From assembly GCF_000420025.1 (NCBI RefSeq), contig NZ_ATUD01000002.1, forward strand, positions 372,001-436,000: a DNA stretch of 64,000 nt. Direction: 5' to 3'. A program made the translations under genes and the position numbers. The notes under the pieces were generated by a model that saw only the letters and a program-made list of their open reading frames with translations, made no database searches and was not told the origin of the DNA. Position 1 is the first letter of the stretch. Each line of letters begins with the position of its first letter. Shown here piece by piece: positions 1 to 10,314 of the stretch. Origin of the DNA: Patulibacter americanus DSM 16676. GTDB lineage: Bacteria; Actinomycetota; Thermoleophilia; Solirubrobacterales; Solirubrobacteraceae.

Positions 1-2
1 AG

Positions 3-200
3 CTCCTGAACGACCGCGCCTTCGCCGGCGCGAAGGTCGAGGAGGAGGCGGAGGAGGTCTTCCGCGCCGCGCGCGAGGAGACGGACGACCGCGTGGACAA
101 CGAGGCCGCCGACGTCCTCTACCACCTGCTGGCGCTCATCCGCGGCCGGGACCGCACGCTGTACGACGTGCTCGAGGTGCTCCGTGAGCGCCGCGCCTGA
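3..200 (+). CDS. hisE: Phosphoribosyl-ATP pyrophosphatase, C-terminal part (cut by window edge)
   Basis: This is the last 65 codons of HisE, which hydrolyses phosphoribosyl-ATP to phosphoribosyl-AMP in histidine synthesis in the cytoplasm. The visible part carries the family pattern of a conserved acidic helix (KVEEEAEEV), then EAADVLYHLLALIRGR, and a typical C-terminal helix ending LREERRA-like (actual LRERRA). The frame is open to the left edge and ends at the TGA at 198-200. The trpE start codon lies inside its 3' end (17-bp overlap), so hisE and trpE are probably co-transcribed and translationally coupled. Identification rests on motif memory of the family and is fairly secure despite the missing N-terminus. 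Confidence 0.85.
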   Translation, partial: LLNDRAFAGAKVEEEAEEVFRAAREETDDRVDNEAADVLYHLLALIRGRDRTLYDVLEVLRERRA

Positions 201-1824
201 GTCCGCCGGGGCCGCCTCCAGTGACGCGGGCACCGCGCCGGCCGGGGGCCCAGTTTCCGACGTCGACGCCGCGCTCACCCGCGCCGCCGCCCTGGGCCTG
301 CGGATCCACCCGACGCTCGACGAGGTCCGCGGCCTGACCGCCGACCACGACGTCGTCCCCGTGATCGCGCGGACGATCGACGACACCGAGACCCCGGTCT
401 CCGCGTACCTCAAGCTGCGCGCCGCCCACCCGGGCGAGCCGTCGTTCCTGCTCGAGAGCGCCGAGCAGGGCCGCTTCGGCCGCTACTCGTTCCTCGGCGT
501 GCGTCCCGCCCGGACGATCGAGTGGCGCCTGGGCGACGAGGGCGACCCCTACGCGCTGGCGAGCGAGGCCGTCGGCGGGCGCCGACGCGTGGCGCAGATC
601 GAGGGCCTGCCGCCGTTCGTCGGCGGCGCGGTCGGCGTGTTCGCCTACGACCTCGTGCGCACCGTCGAGCCGCTGGCGGAGCCCAACGAGGACGTCCTCG
701 GCACGCCCGACCTGGCCCTGCAGGTCACGGACGCGATGGTCGTCTTCGACCACCTCCAGCACACCGTCACGCTGCTCTCGCCGGTCCACGCCACGGGCGC
801 CGCGGGGGAGGCCTCGGACGTCGGCGCAGCGGCCGCGGGGGAGACCGCCGCCCCGTCCGGCGCCGCGCCCGACGACCTCGACGCGGCCTACGTCGCCGCG
901 GTCGAGCGGATCTGCGAGCTGCGCGAGGCGCTGCGCCGCCCGGCGCCCGAGACGCCGCTGCGTCCGGACCGGTCGACCGACGTCACCTGGGAGTCCAACC
1001 GCACCCGCCCCGAGTTCGAGGCGATGGTCGCGCGGATTATCGAGTACGTCCGCGCCGGCGACGCGTTCCAGGTCGTGCCCTCCCAGCGCTGGACGGCCGA
1101 GGTCGACGCGGACCCGTTCTCCGTCTACCGCGGGCTGCGGGTGGTCAACCCGTCGCCCTACATGTACTACCTCGACTTCGGCGACTGGCAGGTCGTGGGC
1201 GCCAGCCCCGAGCCGCTCGTCACGGTGCGGGACCGCAACATCTCGATGCGCCCGATCGCCGGCACCCGGCCGCGCGGCGCCACCCCGGCCGAGGACGCCG
1301 AGCTGGCCGCAGGCATGCTCGACGACGAGAAGGAGCGGGCCGAGCACGTGATGCTCGTCGACCTCTCCCGCAACGACCTCGGACGCGTCTGCGACTACGG
1401 CACGGTCTCCGTCGACGAGCTGATGGTCGTCGAGACGTACTCCCACGTCCTGCACATCGTCTCGGCCGTCTCCGGCAGCCTGCGCGACGACGTCTCGGCC
1501 ACGGACGCCCTGCGCTCCGTCCTGCCCGCCGGCACGCTCTCGGGCGCGCCGAAGGTCCGGGCGATGCAGATCATCGACGAGCTCGAGACCGTCAAGCGCG
1601 GGGGCTACGGGGGAGCGGTCGGCTACCTCTCGTGGGACGGCGACCTCGACTCCTGCATCCACATCCGCACCGCCGTCTTCAAGGACGGCAAGGCGCACGT
1701 GCAGGCCGGCGGCGGCACCGTCGCCGACGCGCTGCCCGAGTACGAGTACGAGGAGTCCGTGAACAAGTCGCGGGCGATCCGCCGCGCGGTCGAGGTCGCC
1801 CTGGAGCAGCCGGACTGGCCCTAG
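184..1824 (+). CDS. trpE: Anthranilate synthase component I
   Basis: TrpE converts chorismate to anthranilate with ammonia supplied by TrpG, the first step of tryptophan synthesis. The 546-aa product has the N-terminal tryptophan-feedback site (LLES at about residues 89-92, followed by RFGRYSFLG). The C-terminal chorismate-binding domain includes IAGTRPRG (about 358), LSRNDLGRV (about 394), GTLSGAPKVRAMQIIDE (about 450) and the AGGGTVADA segment. Length fits the family, with about 50 extra N-terminal residues. The chosen GTG overlaps the hisE end by 17 bp; no later start would keep the N-terminal domain intact. Residues 205-235 are an Ala/Gly-rich insertion with no recognised function. Feedback inhibition by tryptophan is expected because LLES is intact. 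Confidence 0.96.
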   Translation: MSAAPESAGAASSDAGTAPAGGPVSDVDAALTRAAALGLRIHPTLDEVRGLTADHDVVPVIARTIDDTETPVSAYLKLRAAHPGEPSFLLESAEQGRFGRYSFLGVRPARTIEWRLGDEGDPYALASEAVGGRRRVAQIEGLPPFVGGAVGVFAYDLVRTVEPLAEPNEDVLGTPDLALQVTDAMVVFDHLQHTVTLLSPVHATGAAGEASDVGAAAAGETAAPSGAAPDDLDAAYVAAVERICELREALRRPAPETPLRPDRSTDVTWESNRTRPEFEAMVARIIEYVRAGDAFQVVPSQRWTAEVDADPFSVYRGLRVVNPSPYMYYLDFGDWQVVGASPEPLVTVRDRNISMRPIAGTRPRGATPAEDAELAAGMLDDEKERAEHVMLVDLSRNDLGRVCDYGTVSVDELMVVETYSHVLHIVSAVSGSLRDDVSATDALRSVLPAGTLSGAPKVRAMQIIDELETVKRGGYGGAVGYLSWDGDLDSCIHIRTAVFKDGKAHVQAGGGTVADALPEYEYEESVNKSRAIRRAVEVALEQPDWP

Positions 1825-1859
1825 GCCCGTCCGCGCTACCGTCCTCCAGGAATTCCCAC

Positions 1860-2438
<579 letters not shown>

Positions 2439-2510
2439 ACGCCCCATCCCCCTTCGGGCGGACGTCCTCTGCGGACACCGCCCCCGGATCCTTTAACCTC
2501 TCCGCACCGT

Positions 2511-3563
2511 ATGCCGCACCCCGTGCTCACGCCCGCGATCGAACGGGTCGCGTCCGGAGGGGACCTCGAGCTCGAAGAGGCCCAACGGGTCCTCAACGAG
2601 ATCATGGCCGGCAACGCCTCGCACGTCGAGATCGCCGGCTTCCTGATCGCGCTCCGCGCCAAGGGCGAGACCCCGGACGAGATCGCCGGCCTCGCCGCCG
2701 CGATGCGCTCCCACGCCGCCAAGGTCACGACCGTCCGCGAGAACCTCGTGGACATCGTCGGCACCGGCGGTGGCGCGCTGACCTTCAACGTCTCCACGAC
2801 GGCCGCGTTCGTGATCGCGGGCGCCGGCTGCGCGGTCGCCAAGCACGGCAACCGCTCCGCGACCTCGAAGTCGGGCGCGGCCGACCTGCTCGAGGCGCTC
2901 GGCGCGCAGATCGACCTCCTCCCGGGGCAGGTCGGCACGGTGCTCGACGACGTCGGCTTCGGGTTCCTCTTCGCTCCCCGCCACCACGCCGCCACGCGGT
3001 TCGTGATCCCGGTCCGCAAGGAGCTCGCGGTCCGTACCGTCTTCAACATCCTCGGCCCGCTCACCAGCCCCGCCGGCGCGCCGCGCCAGGTCATCGGCGT
3101 GGGCTACCCGAACGTCATCGAGCGGATGGCCGAGGCCGTCCACCGCCTGGGGACGGAGCGGGCGCTGCTCGTGCGCTCCGAGGACGGGCTGGACGAGATC
3201 TCCATCGCCGCGCCGACGACCGTCTACGAGGTCACCCCGGAGGGCGTGCGGTCCTACACCGTCACCCCCGAGGAGCTTGGCGTCCAGACGCACGCCCTCG
3301 ACGCCGTCCGCGGCGCGAGCCCCGCGGAGAACGCCGACGTCACCCGCCGCGTCCTCGCCGACGACCGCACCGCCGCGACCGCCGCGGCGACGGAGCTGGT
3401 CGTCGCGAACGCCGGCGCTGGGATCCTCGTCGGCGGCGGCGCCGACACGCTGGCCGAGGGGGTCGAGCGCGCCCGCGAGGCCATCTCCTCCGGCTCCGCG
3501 CACCAGGTCATGGAGCAGTACGTGAAGCGCACCACCGAACCCTTCGAGGGCACGCCCGCATGA
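2511..3563 (+). CDS. trpD: Anthranilate phosphoribosyltransferase
   Basis: TrpD joins anthranilate and PRPP to give N-phosphoribosyl-anthranilate. The 350-aa protein shows the family's glycine-rich PRPP loop (GTGGGALTFNVST, about residues 84-96; most homologues have GTGGD here) and KHGNRSATSKSGAADLLEALG-type substrate motif starting about residue 111, with the FAPRHH segment downstream. It is separated from trpG by 72 nt containing a TAACCT hexamer (2494-2499) 11 nt before the ATG and no clear ribosome-binding site, so it may have its own leaderless promoter. Its TGA overlaps the trpC ATG (ATGA), indicating coupled translation. Confidence 0.96.
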   Translation: MPHPVLTPAIERVASGGDLELEEAQRVLNEIMAGNASHVEIAGFLIALRAKGETPDEIAGLAAAMRSHAAKVTTVRENLVDIVGTGGGALTFNVSTTAAFVIAGAGCAVAKHGNRSATSKSGAADLLEALGAQIDLLPGQVGTVLDDVGFGFLFAPRHHAATRFVIPVRKELAVRTVFNILGPLTSPAGAPRQVIGVGYPNVIERMAEAVHRLGTERALLVRSEDGLDEISIAAPTTVYEVTPEGVRSYTVTPEELGVQTHALDAVRGASPAENADVTRRVLADDRTAATAAATELVVANAGAGILVGGGADTLAEGVERAREAISSGSAHQVMEQYVKRTTEPFEGTPA

Positions 3564-4348
3564 GCGTTCTGGACGACATCGTCGACCGCACCCGCGAGGA
3601 GGTCCGCCGGCGCCGCAAGGAGGTCCCGGAGGACCAGCTCCGCGCGCGCCTGAGCACACGGGAGGACGGCCGCCCCTTCGCGGAGGCCCTCGCCTCGCAG
3701 CCGGGGGTGTCGATCATCGCCGAGCACAAGCGCCGGGCGCCCTCGGCGTCCGAGCCGCTGCGCGAGGGCGGGGTGCTGCCCGAGATCGTCGGCGCCTACG
3801 AGCGCGCCGGGGCCACGGCGCTGTCCGTGCTGACGGACGGCCCGTTCTTCGGCGGGGCGCTCGAGGACCTCGCCGCCGCGCGGGCGGCCTCGAGCCTGCC
3901 GATCATCCGCAAGGACTTCATCGTCCACCCGTACCAGGTGGTCGAGACGGCCGTCTCGGGCGCCGACGCGATGCTGCTGATCGTCGCCGCGCTCGAGGAC
4001 GACGAGCTGCTGCACCTCTACCGCGACGCGCACGAGCTGGACCTCGACGTGCTCGTCGAGGTGCACAACGGCGAGGAGCTCGAGCGCGCGCTCGAGGTCG
4101 TCGACGCGGACGTCATCGGCATCAACAACCGCAACCTGCGCGACCTCTCCGTCGACCTCGACACGACGTTCGACCTGCTCAGCCAGGTGCCGGCCGGCAA
4201 GGTCGTCGTCTCGGAGTCCGGGATCACCCGGCGCGAGCAGCTCGAGGAGCTCGAGCGCGTGGGCGTCGACGCGGTCCTCGTCGGCACGCACCTCATGCGC
4301 CAGCCCGACATCGAGGCCGCCGTCCGAGAGCTCACCGGCAGCGTCTGA
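3560..4348 (+). CDS. trpC: Indole-3-glycerol-phosphate synthase
   Basis: TrpC closes the indole ring, turning carboxyphenylamino-deoxyribulose phosphate into indole-3-glycerol phosphate. The 262-aa single-domain TIM barrel has IAEHKRRAPS (about 53-62, with the catalytic Lys), the LSVLTDGPFFGG strand, IIRKDFIVHPYQ, DVLVEVHN, GINNRNL and SESGI phosphate-binding strands and VGTHLM near the end. All expected barrel motifs are present and length is normal for the monofunctional enzyme. The start is set by the 4-bp overlap with trpD. It is the last gene before the inserted protease gene. Confidence 0.96.
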   Translation: MSVLDDIVDRTREEVRRRRKEVPEDQLRARLSTREDGRPFAEALASQPGVSIIAEHKRRAPSASEPLREGGVLPEIVGAYERAGATALSVLTDGPFFGGALEDLAAARAASSLPIIRKDFIVHPYQVVETAVSGADAMLLIVAALEDDELLHLYRDAHELDLDVLVEVHNGEELERALEVVDADVIGINNRNLRDLSVDLDTTFDLLSQVPAGKVVVSESGITRREQLEELERVGVDAVLVGTHLMRQPDIEAAVRELTGSV

Positions 4349-4388
4349 GCGCCGCCCCGCGCAGGTCTCACGGCGGACGTACCGGCGC

Positions 4389-4420
4389 TTGACCTGCGCT
4401 TTCAGAACCCGGCGCATACT
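4389..4420 (+). promoter_or_regulatory. Promoter of the HtrA-like gene
   Basis: TTGACC (4389-4394) and CATACT (4415-4420) are separated by 20 nt, slightly longer than ideal. The -10 ends only 6 nt before the ATG at 4427, so the transcript would be leaderless. This suggests the protease has its own promoter inside the trp cluster. Confidence 0.5.
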
Positions 4421-4426
4421 GGCTTC

Positions 4427-5674
4427 ATGACGAAGCTCGCCACTCCTGCGGTCGTCGGCGTCTCCGCCGTCCTCGGGGCCGGCCTCGCCCTGGGGGCCGG
4501 GGCGCTCGGCGTCGGGGGCGGCGGCACCACGACCACCGTCCTGCGCCAGGCGCCGATCGCGGCCAACGCCGCCCAGACGGACGGGGAGGCCGCGCCGACC
4601 GCCCGCGAGATCTACGAGCGCGACGCCCCGGGCGTCGTCCTCGTCAAGGCCGCGGTGCGGCAGACGAGCCAGTCCACGAGCCCGTTCGGGCTGCCGCAGG
4701 AGCAGGACGGGAACTCGACCGGCTCCGGATTCGTGATCGACGGCGACGGCACCATCCTCACCAACGAGCACGTGGTGGAGGGCGCCACGAAGGTGCAGGT
4801 CACCTTCAGCAACGAGAAGACCGTCGACGCGAAGGTCGTCGGCGCGGACCAATCCAACGACGTCGCGGTGCTCAAGGTCGACCCGAAGGGCCTGGGCCTC
4901 AAGCCGCTGCAGCTCGGGTCGGCGAAGGACGTGCAGGTCGGCGACCCGGTGCTCGCCATCGGCAACCCCTACGGGCTCGACCGCACGCTCACCACCGGCG
5001 TCGTCTCGGCGAAGGCGCGGCGCATCCAGGCGCCGAACGGGTTCCCCATCGAGAACGTGCTCCAGACGGACGCGTCGATCAACCCGGGGAACTCGGGCGG
5101 GCCGCTGCTCGACGGGGCCGGGCGCGTGATCGGCATCAACAGCCAGATCGCCACGGGCGGCAGCGGGTCCACCGGATCCGTCGGCATCGGCTTCGCCATG
5201 CCGATCGACACGATCAAGCGGATCCTTCTCGACCTGAAGAAGACGGGGCGCGCGAACATCGCCTACCTCGGGGTGAGCACGACGGACGCCCCGGAGGAGG
5301 GCGCGCTCCCCGCCGAGCTGAACGCCCCGACGGGGAAGGGCGCCTGGGTTCAGACCGTCGCTCCCGGATCGCCCGCCGCGAAGGCCGGGATCCGCGGCGG
5401 CCGGGTGACCGTCAACACCACGCAGGGCCCCGTGCAGATCGGCGGCGACCTGATCACGAAGATCGCCGACCGGGCGATCGAGGACGCCGACGATCTCACC
5501 GCCGTCGTGGCCGAGCGCAAGCCGGGGGACCGCATCGAGGTAGAGCTGCGGCGCAACGGCGAGCCGGAGACCGTGACGGTCACGCTGACCCGCCGCTCCG
5601 ACGACGCGAACGCCGCGGGAAGCACCGGCGACGGGCAGGGCGGCGGCAGCGCCGACCCGTTCACCACCCCCTGA
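4427..5674 (+). CDS. Secreted/membrane-anchored HtrA-like trypsin-family serine protease with PDZ domain
   Basis: This 415-aa protein is a DegP/HtrA-type serine protease probably acting outside the membrane on misfolded proteins. Residues 5-30 form a hydrophobic Gly/Ala-rich signal or anchor. The protease domain has the full triad: His115 in TNEHVV, Asp145 in SNDVAVLKV and Ser223 in GNSGGP, plus AIGNPYG and GIGFAMP. A single PDZ domain covers about residues 280-390 (APGSPAAKAGIRGG, GDLITKI), followed by a Gly/Ser/Asp-rich tail. It sits between trpC and trpF on the same strand, an unusual neighbour for tryptophan genes, and seems to have its own leaderless promoter. The natural substrate cannot be told from sequence. 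Confidence 0.93.
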   Translation: MTKLATPAVVGVSAVLGAGLALGAGALGVGGGGTTTTVLRQAPIAANAAQTDGEAAPTAREIYERDAPGVVLVKAAVRQTSQSTSPFGLPQEQDGNSTGSGFVIDGDGTILTNEHVVEGATKVQVTFSNEKTVDAKVVGADQSNDVAVLKVDPKGLGLKPLQLGSAKDVQVGDPVLAIGNPYGLDRTLTTGVVSAKARRIQAPNGFPIENVLQTDASINPGNSGGPLLDGAGRVIGINSQIATGGSGSTGSVGIGFAMPIDTIKRILLDLKKTGRANIAYLGVSTTDAPEEGALPAELNAPTGKGAWVQTVAPGSPAAKAGIRGGRVTVNTTQGPVQIGGDLITKIADRAIEDADDLTAVVAERKPGDRIEVELRRNGEPETVTVTLTRRSDDANAAGSTGDGQGGGSADPFTTP

Positions 5675-5708
5675 GGCCCGGGGCCCGGCGGCGACGGGCC
5701 GCACGGCC

Positions 5709-5714
5709 TACGAT
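5709..5714 (+). promoter_or_regulatory. Candidate -10 element of trpF
   Basis: TACGAT is followed by GGAGGG directly abutting the GTG at 5721. The spacing suits a leaderless start; GGAGGG is too close to the GTG to act as a normal ribosome-binding site. Confidence 0.45.
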
Positions 5715-5720
5715 GGAGGG

Positions 5721-6631
5721 GTGGAGGACCAGCCCCAACGCCCCGCCGATCCGGCCCCGCAGGCCCGGCCGCGCCCCGTGCGCATGCCGGCCGGCACCGC
5801 CGTCGCACCGGCCCCGGACCAGCCCGGAGGGGCGCCCTCCGGGCCGCCGCCCGCCAAGGGCCCGGTGCGCACCCGCATCAAGGTCTGCGGCATCACGCGG
5901 CTCGAGGACGCCGAGATGGCCGTCGAGGCCGGCGCGTGGGCGATCGGCCTGATCTTCTTCCGGGACTCCAAGCGGCGCTGCCGGATCACGCACGCGCAGC
6001 AGATCGGCGCCGCGCTCAAGCGGCAGGTCGAGATCGCCGGCGTGTTCGTCAACGCGACGCTCGACGAGATCGACCGCACCGTCGACCAGGTCGGGTTGAC
6101 GCTCGTGCAGCTCCACGGCGACGAGGGCCCGGCCTACTGCGCCGAGGTCTCCCGCCGCACGGGCGCGAAGGTCATCAAGGCCGTCCGCGTGCGCACCGGG
6201 TCCGACGTCGCCGCGCTGCGCACGTTCTCGACCGACTTCCACCTGCTCGACACCTACGTCCCCGGCGTCGCCGGCGGCACGGGCGAGAGCTTCGACTGGG
6301 AGCTCGCGGCCGTCCGGCGGGCGGCCCCGGGGGAGAAGCAGCCTCCGCTGATCCTCTCCGGCGGCCTGCGCCCGGACAACGTCGCGGAGGCGGTGCGCGA
6401 GGTGCGCCCCTACGCCGTCGACGTCGCCAGCGGCACGGAGGCGGCCCCGGGCCGCAAGGACCCCGAGCTCGTCCGCGCGTTCGTCCGCGAGGTCCGCGGC
6501 GCGTTCCGGTACGAGGACCAGGCCGACGCGGCGCCCGCAACCGGGACGGGTGCGGCCGACGCACCGTCCTCCGGGAGCCCCGCCGAGCCCGGCGGTCCCC
6601 GGACGAGCCCGACCCCGACGACGGAGACCCG

Positions 6632-6635
<4 letters not shown>
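5721..6635 (+). CDS. trpF: Phosphoribosylanthranilate isomerase with disordered extensions
   Basis: TrpF catalyses the Amadori isomerisation of phosphoribosylanthranilate in tryptophan synthesis. The barrel begins at [21 protein letters not shown] (about 52-72, with the catalytic Cys in KVCGIT), then [20 protein letters not shown], the [14 protein letters not shown] loop with the catalytic Asp, [10 protein letters not shown] and [14 protein letters not shown]. At 304 aa it is about 100 residues longer than usual. The extra length lies in a Pro/Ala-rich N-terminal 50 residues and a low-complexity C-terminal 50 residues, both probably disordered. A later start near the RIKVCGIT strand is possible, but the -10 and the GTG at 5721 favour the longer form. 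Its end overlaps trpB (ATGA). Confidence 0.9.
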
Positions 6636-7941
<1,306 letters not shown>

Positions 7942-7945
<4 letters not shown>

Positions 7946-8787
7946 GCACCGAGGAGACCACCGGCACCACCCTGCGCGGCGGCGCGGGCGAGGAGCGGAT
8001 TCGGCGCGCCTTCTCCGAGGCCCCCGGCGACGCCGCCCTCGTCGCCTACATGATGGGCGGCTACCCCGACCTCGAGACGTCGCGGAAGATCGCCCGCGCC
8101 TACGTCGACGGTGGCGCCGACGTCGTCGAGCTCGGCATCCCCTACAGCGACCCGCTCGCCGACGGCCCGATCATCCACGCCGCGGGCACCGTCGCCCTGC
8201 GCGCGGGCATCGTCGTCGACGACGTGATCGAGCTCGGCCGCGAGCTCTCGCCCGACGTGCCCGTCGTCCTCATGACGTACGCGAACCTCGTGCTGCACCC
8301 CGGGGCCCCGGTCTTCCTGCAGCGCCTGGCCGACGCGGGCTTCAGCGGCCTCATCGTGCCCGACCTGCCGATCGGCGAGGAGGCCGAGGACGTCATGGCG
8401 GCCTGCGACGCCGTCGGCCTGGCGTTCATCCCGCTCGTCGCGCCGACGACGGCCGAGGACCGGGTGCGCGAGGTCCGGCAGGCCGCGCGCGGGTTCCTCT
8501 ACGCCGTCTCCGTCACCGGGACCACCGGCGAGCGCGGCTCGATGGCCGAGCAGTTCGGCGAGGTCGTCCGGCGCGCGAAGGCCTCCGGTGGCGACGCGGG
8601 GGACACCGGGATCCCCGTCGGGCTGGGCTTCGGCATCGCGACCGGCGAGCACGCGGCGCAGGCCGTGGCGGCCGGCGCCGACGGCGTGATCGTGGGCTCG
8701 CGCCTCGTGCGCGCGGCCGGCGACGAGGACCCCGTCGCGTCCGTTGCGGCCGTGATGGCCGACCTCGTCTCCGGCCTCGGCCGTTGA
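7942..8787 (+). CDS. trpA: Tryptophan synthase alpha chain
   Basis: TrpA cleaves indole-3-glycerol phosphate to indole, which is channelled to TrpB. The 281-aa barrel has [27 protein letters not shown] with catalytic Glu63 and Asp74, [20 protein letters not shown], the [10 protein letters not shown] loop and [10 protein letters not shown] followed by VGSRLV. Length is normal, with about 20 extra N-terminal residues. The ATG is fixed by the ATGA overlap with trpB. It is the last gene of the trp block; the next gene has its own -10. Confidence 0.97.
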
Positions 8788-8825
8788 CGCGCGGGACAGG
8801 GCGGACGGCGCGCCGTCCGCTCCGG

Positions 8826-8831
8826 TAGATT
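8826..8831 (+). promoter_or_regulatory. Candidate -10 element of the small membrane protein gene
   Basis: TAGATT ends 10 nt before the ATG at 8842. This predicts a very short or absent 5' leader and favours the ATG over an in-frame TTG at 8830 that would overlap the -10. Confidence 0.45.
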
Positions 8832-8841
8832 GACGGGCCGT

Positions 8842-9039
8842 ATGGGCCTCATCTACTCGCTCACCATCGCGGTCTTGGTCTGGATCGTCCTCTGGGCGCT
8901 CGGCCTCAAGTCCTTCGACGCGATCCTCATCGCGTCCGGTCTCATGGTCGCCGCCATCGCGATCTGGCGGGTGCTCGGCTACGCCACGAACCGCAGCACC
9001 GAGACCTCCGGCCACGACGCCGACGCCCACCGCCTCTAG
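8842..9039 (+). CDS. Small two-helix membrane protein, function unknown
   Basis: This 65-aa protein has two hydrophobic segments (about residues 4-22 and 28-46) joined by a short loop, then a polar His/Asp-rich tail. I do not recognise a family. It starts at ATG 8842 behind a TAGATT -10; an in-frame TTG four codons upstream is less likely. Its stop is 3 nt before the GTG of the binding-protein gene, so the two are probably co-transcribed and could work together at the membrane, but no function follows from that. Confidence 0.7.
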   Translation: MGLIYSLTIAVLVWIVLWALGLKSFDAILIASGLMVAAIAIWRVLGYATNRSTETSGHDADAHRL

Positions 9040-9042
9040 CGC

Positions 9043-10224
9043 GTGAGGCGCGCGGCCCGCCGCGTCGCCCTCGGCCTGTCGCTGTCCGCCCTCGTCGCCG
9101 GCGCCGCGGGCTGTGGGGACGACCCCACCGGCGAGAAGGCGTACGAGACGAAGGTCGCGGTCTACGTCGGCATCCCGACGCGCGGCCCCTGGGGCGTGCA
9201 GGGCCAGCTGTTGGCCCGCGGCGCCGAGCTGGCGCTCGCCGACTCCGGCGGGGGCGCCGGACCGTTCAGCGTCCGCCTCTCCGAGCGCGACGTGACCGAC
9301 GACGATGGCCGCACGGTCGGCGTGGCGGGCGCGTCCCGCGAGGCCGGCAACTTCCTTCGCGACGGCGGGACCGTCGGCGTGCTGACGGGCCTCTCGCCCG
9401 TCACCGTCCGCTCCTTCGGCCTGACGGCCGCGCAGACCGGCGCGGCGTTCGTCTCCGTCTCCGGCGATCAGGTCGACGCCACGCCGGACGACCTCAACCC
9501 CCGCGGTCGCCGGCTCTCCGTCGGCCTGGCCCCGGGCGACGCGGCGGTCGCCCGCGGCCTGGCGCGGCGGGCCGACGCGGCGTCGTGCCGGTCGACCGTG
9601 CTCGTGGTGGCCCCGGACGCCGGGGGCGGCGCGCTGCGCGGCGCCCCGGGCCTGGACCCGAAGACGACCGTGCGCGGCAAGAGCTACGCCGACCCGGGTC
9701 TGGTGTCGGGTCTGCGCGACGCGCTGGACGGCGGCGCGGACTGCGTCGTCGTGGCGGGCGAGCCGACGGCCGGCGACCCTGCCCGGCTGCTGCGCGAGGT
9801 CCTCCCCGATCTGCGCGACACGACGATCCTCCTGAGCCGCGGCGCCGCCTCGCAGGGCACAGCGGCGCTGGCCCGTTCCGCCGACCTCGAGATGGAGGCC
9901 GTCGTCGACGACGGCGTGCCCGAGGCCACCGAGGAGGGCCGCCGCATCGACGCGGCGTACCGCGAGGTCCACGGCACCCCGGCGCCCGTGGGCGTGCTCG
10001 CCGGGTGGCGCGGCATGAAGCTCATGCTCCGGGCCATCAACGAGGCCGGTCCGAAGGGCAACCGCCGCGACGGCGTGTCCGACGCCCTCGTGCGCGTCGC
10101 CGTGCCGGGCCCGCCCGCCGAGGGTCGCCAGAACCCGGACGGCACCGTCACGAACCCGACGGTCAGCCTCGCGCGCCCCGAGGCGTACGGCTGGCGCGCC
10201 GTCCGCCCGCTCGACGCCGGCTAG
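9043..10224 (+). CDS. Type 1 periplasmic binding protein (LivJ-like), probable lipoprotein
   Basis: The 393-aa product has a basic start, a hydrophobic segment and a lipobox-like AGAAGC with Cys24, suggesting export and lipid anchoring. The mature part resembles branched-chain amino acid/amide binding proteins: GQLLARGAELALADSGGG, GVLTGLSPVTVR, then ILLSRGAASQGTAALARS and a C-terminal GWRGMKLMLRAINEAG helix. No permease or ATPase gene is adjacent, so it may be an orphan receptor or sensor. The GTG start lies 3 nt after the small membrane protein gene. The ligand cannot be predicted. Confidence 0.75.
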   Translation: MRRAARRVALGLSLSALVAGAAGCGDDPTGEKAYETKVAVYVGIPTRGPWGVQGQLLARGAELALADSGGGAGPFSVRLSERDVTDDDGRTVGVAGASREAGNFLRDGGTVGVLTGLSPVTVRSFGLTAAQTGAAFVSVSGDQVDATPDDLNPRGRRLSVGLAPGDAAVARGLARRADAASCRSTVLVVAPDAGGGALRGAPGLDPKTTVRGKSYADPGLVSGLRDALDGGADCVVVAGEPTAGDPARLLREVLPDLRDTTILLSRGAASQGTAALARSADLEMEAVVDDGVPEATEEGRRIDAAYREVHGTPAPVGVLAGWRGMKLMLRAINEAGPKGNRRDGVSDALVRVAVPGPPAEGRQNPDGTVTNPTVSLARPEAYGWRAVRPLDAG

Positions 10225-10289
10225 GACCCCGACGGGTCATCGCGGCGCTCGACGCCGGGCGCGCCACGCAACCGAGCAGGTCGTCCAGG

Positions 10290-10306
10290 GCCCCGCTCCA
10301 CGGGGC
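10290..10306. terminator. Short hairpin between convergent genes
   Basis: GCCCCG and CGGGGC pair across a CTCCA loop between the convergent binding-protein and epimerase genes. There is no T tract, as expected for this genome; termination is inferred from position only. Confidence 0.35.
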
Positions 10307-10314
10307 GCTCACCT

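Noticed and set aside
1-260. Tryptophan attenuator or T-box before trpE
   Set aside because: trpE starts inside hisE; there is no leader, no run of Trp codons and no T-box core.
136-1698. Long minus-strand open frame opposite trpE
   Set aside because: Shadow of trpE; no homology-like motif, no promoter or ribosome-binding site.
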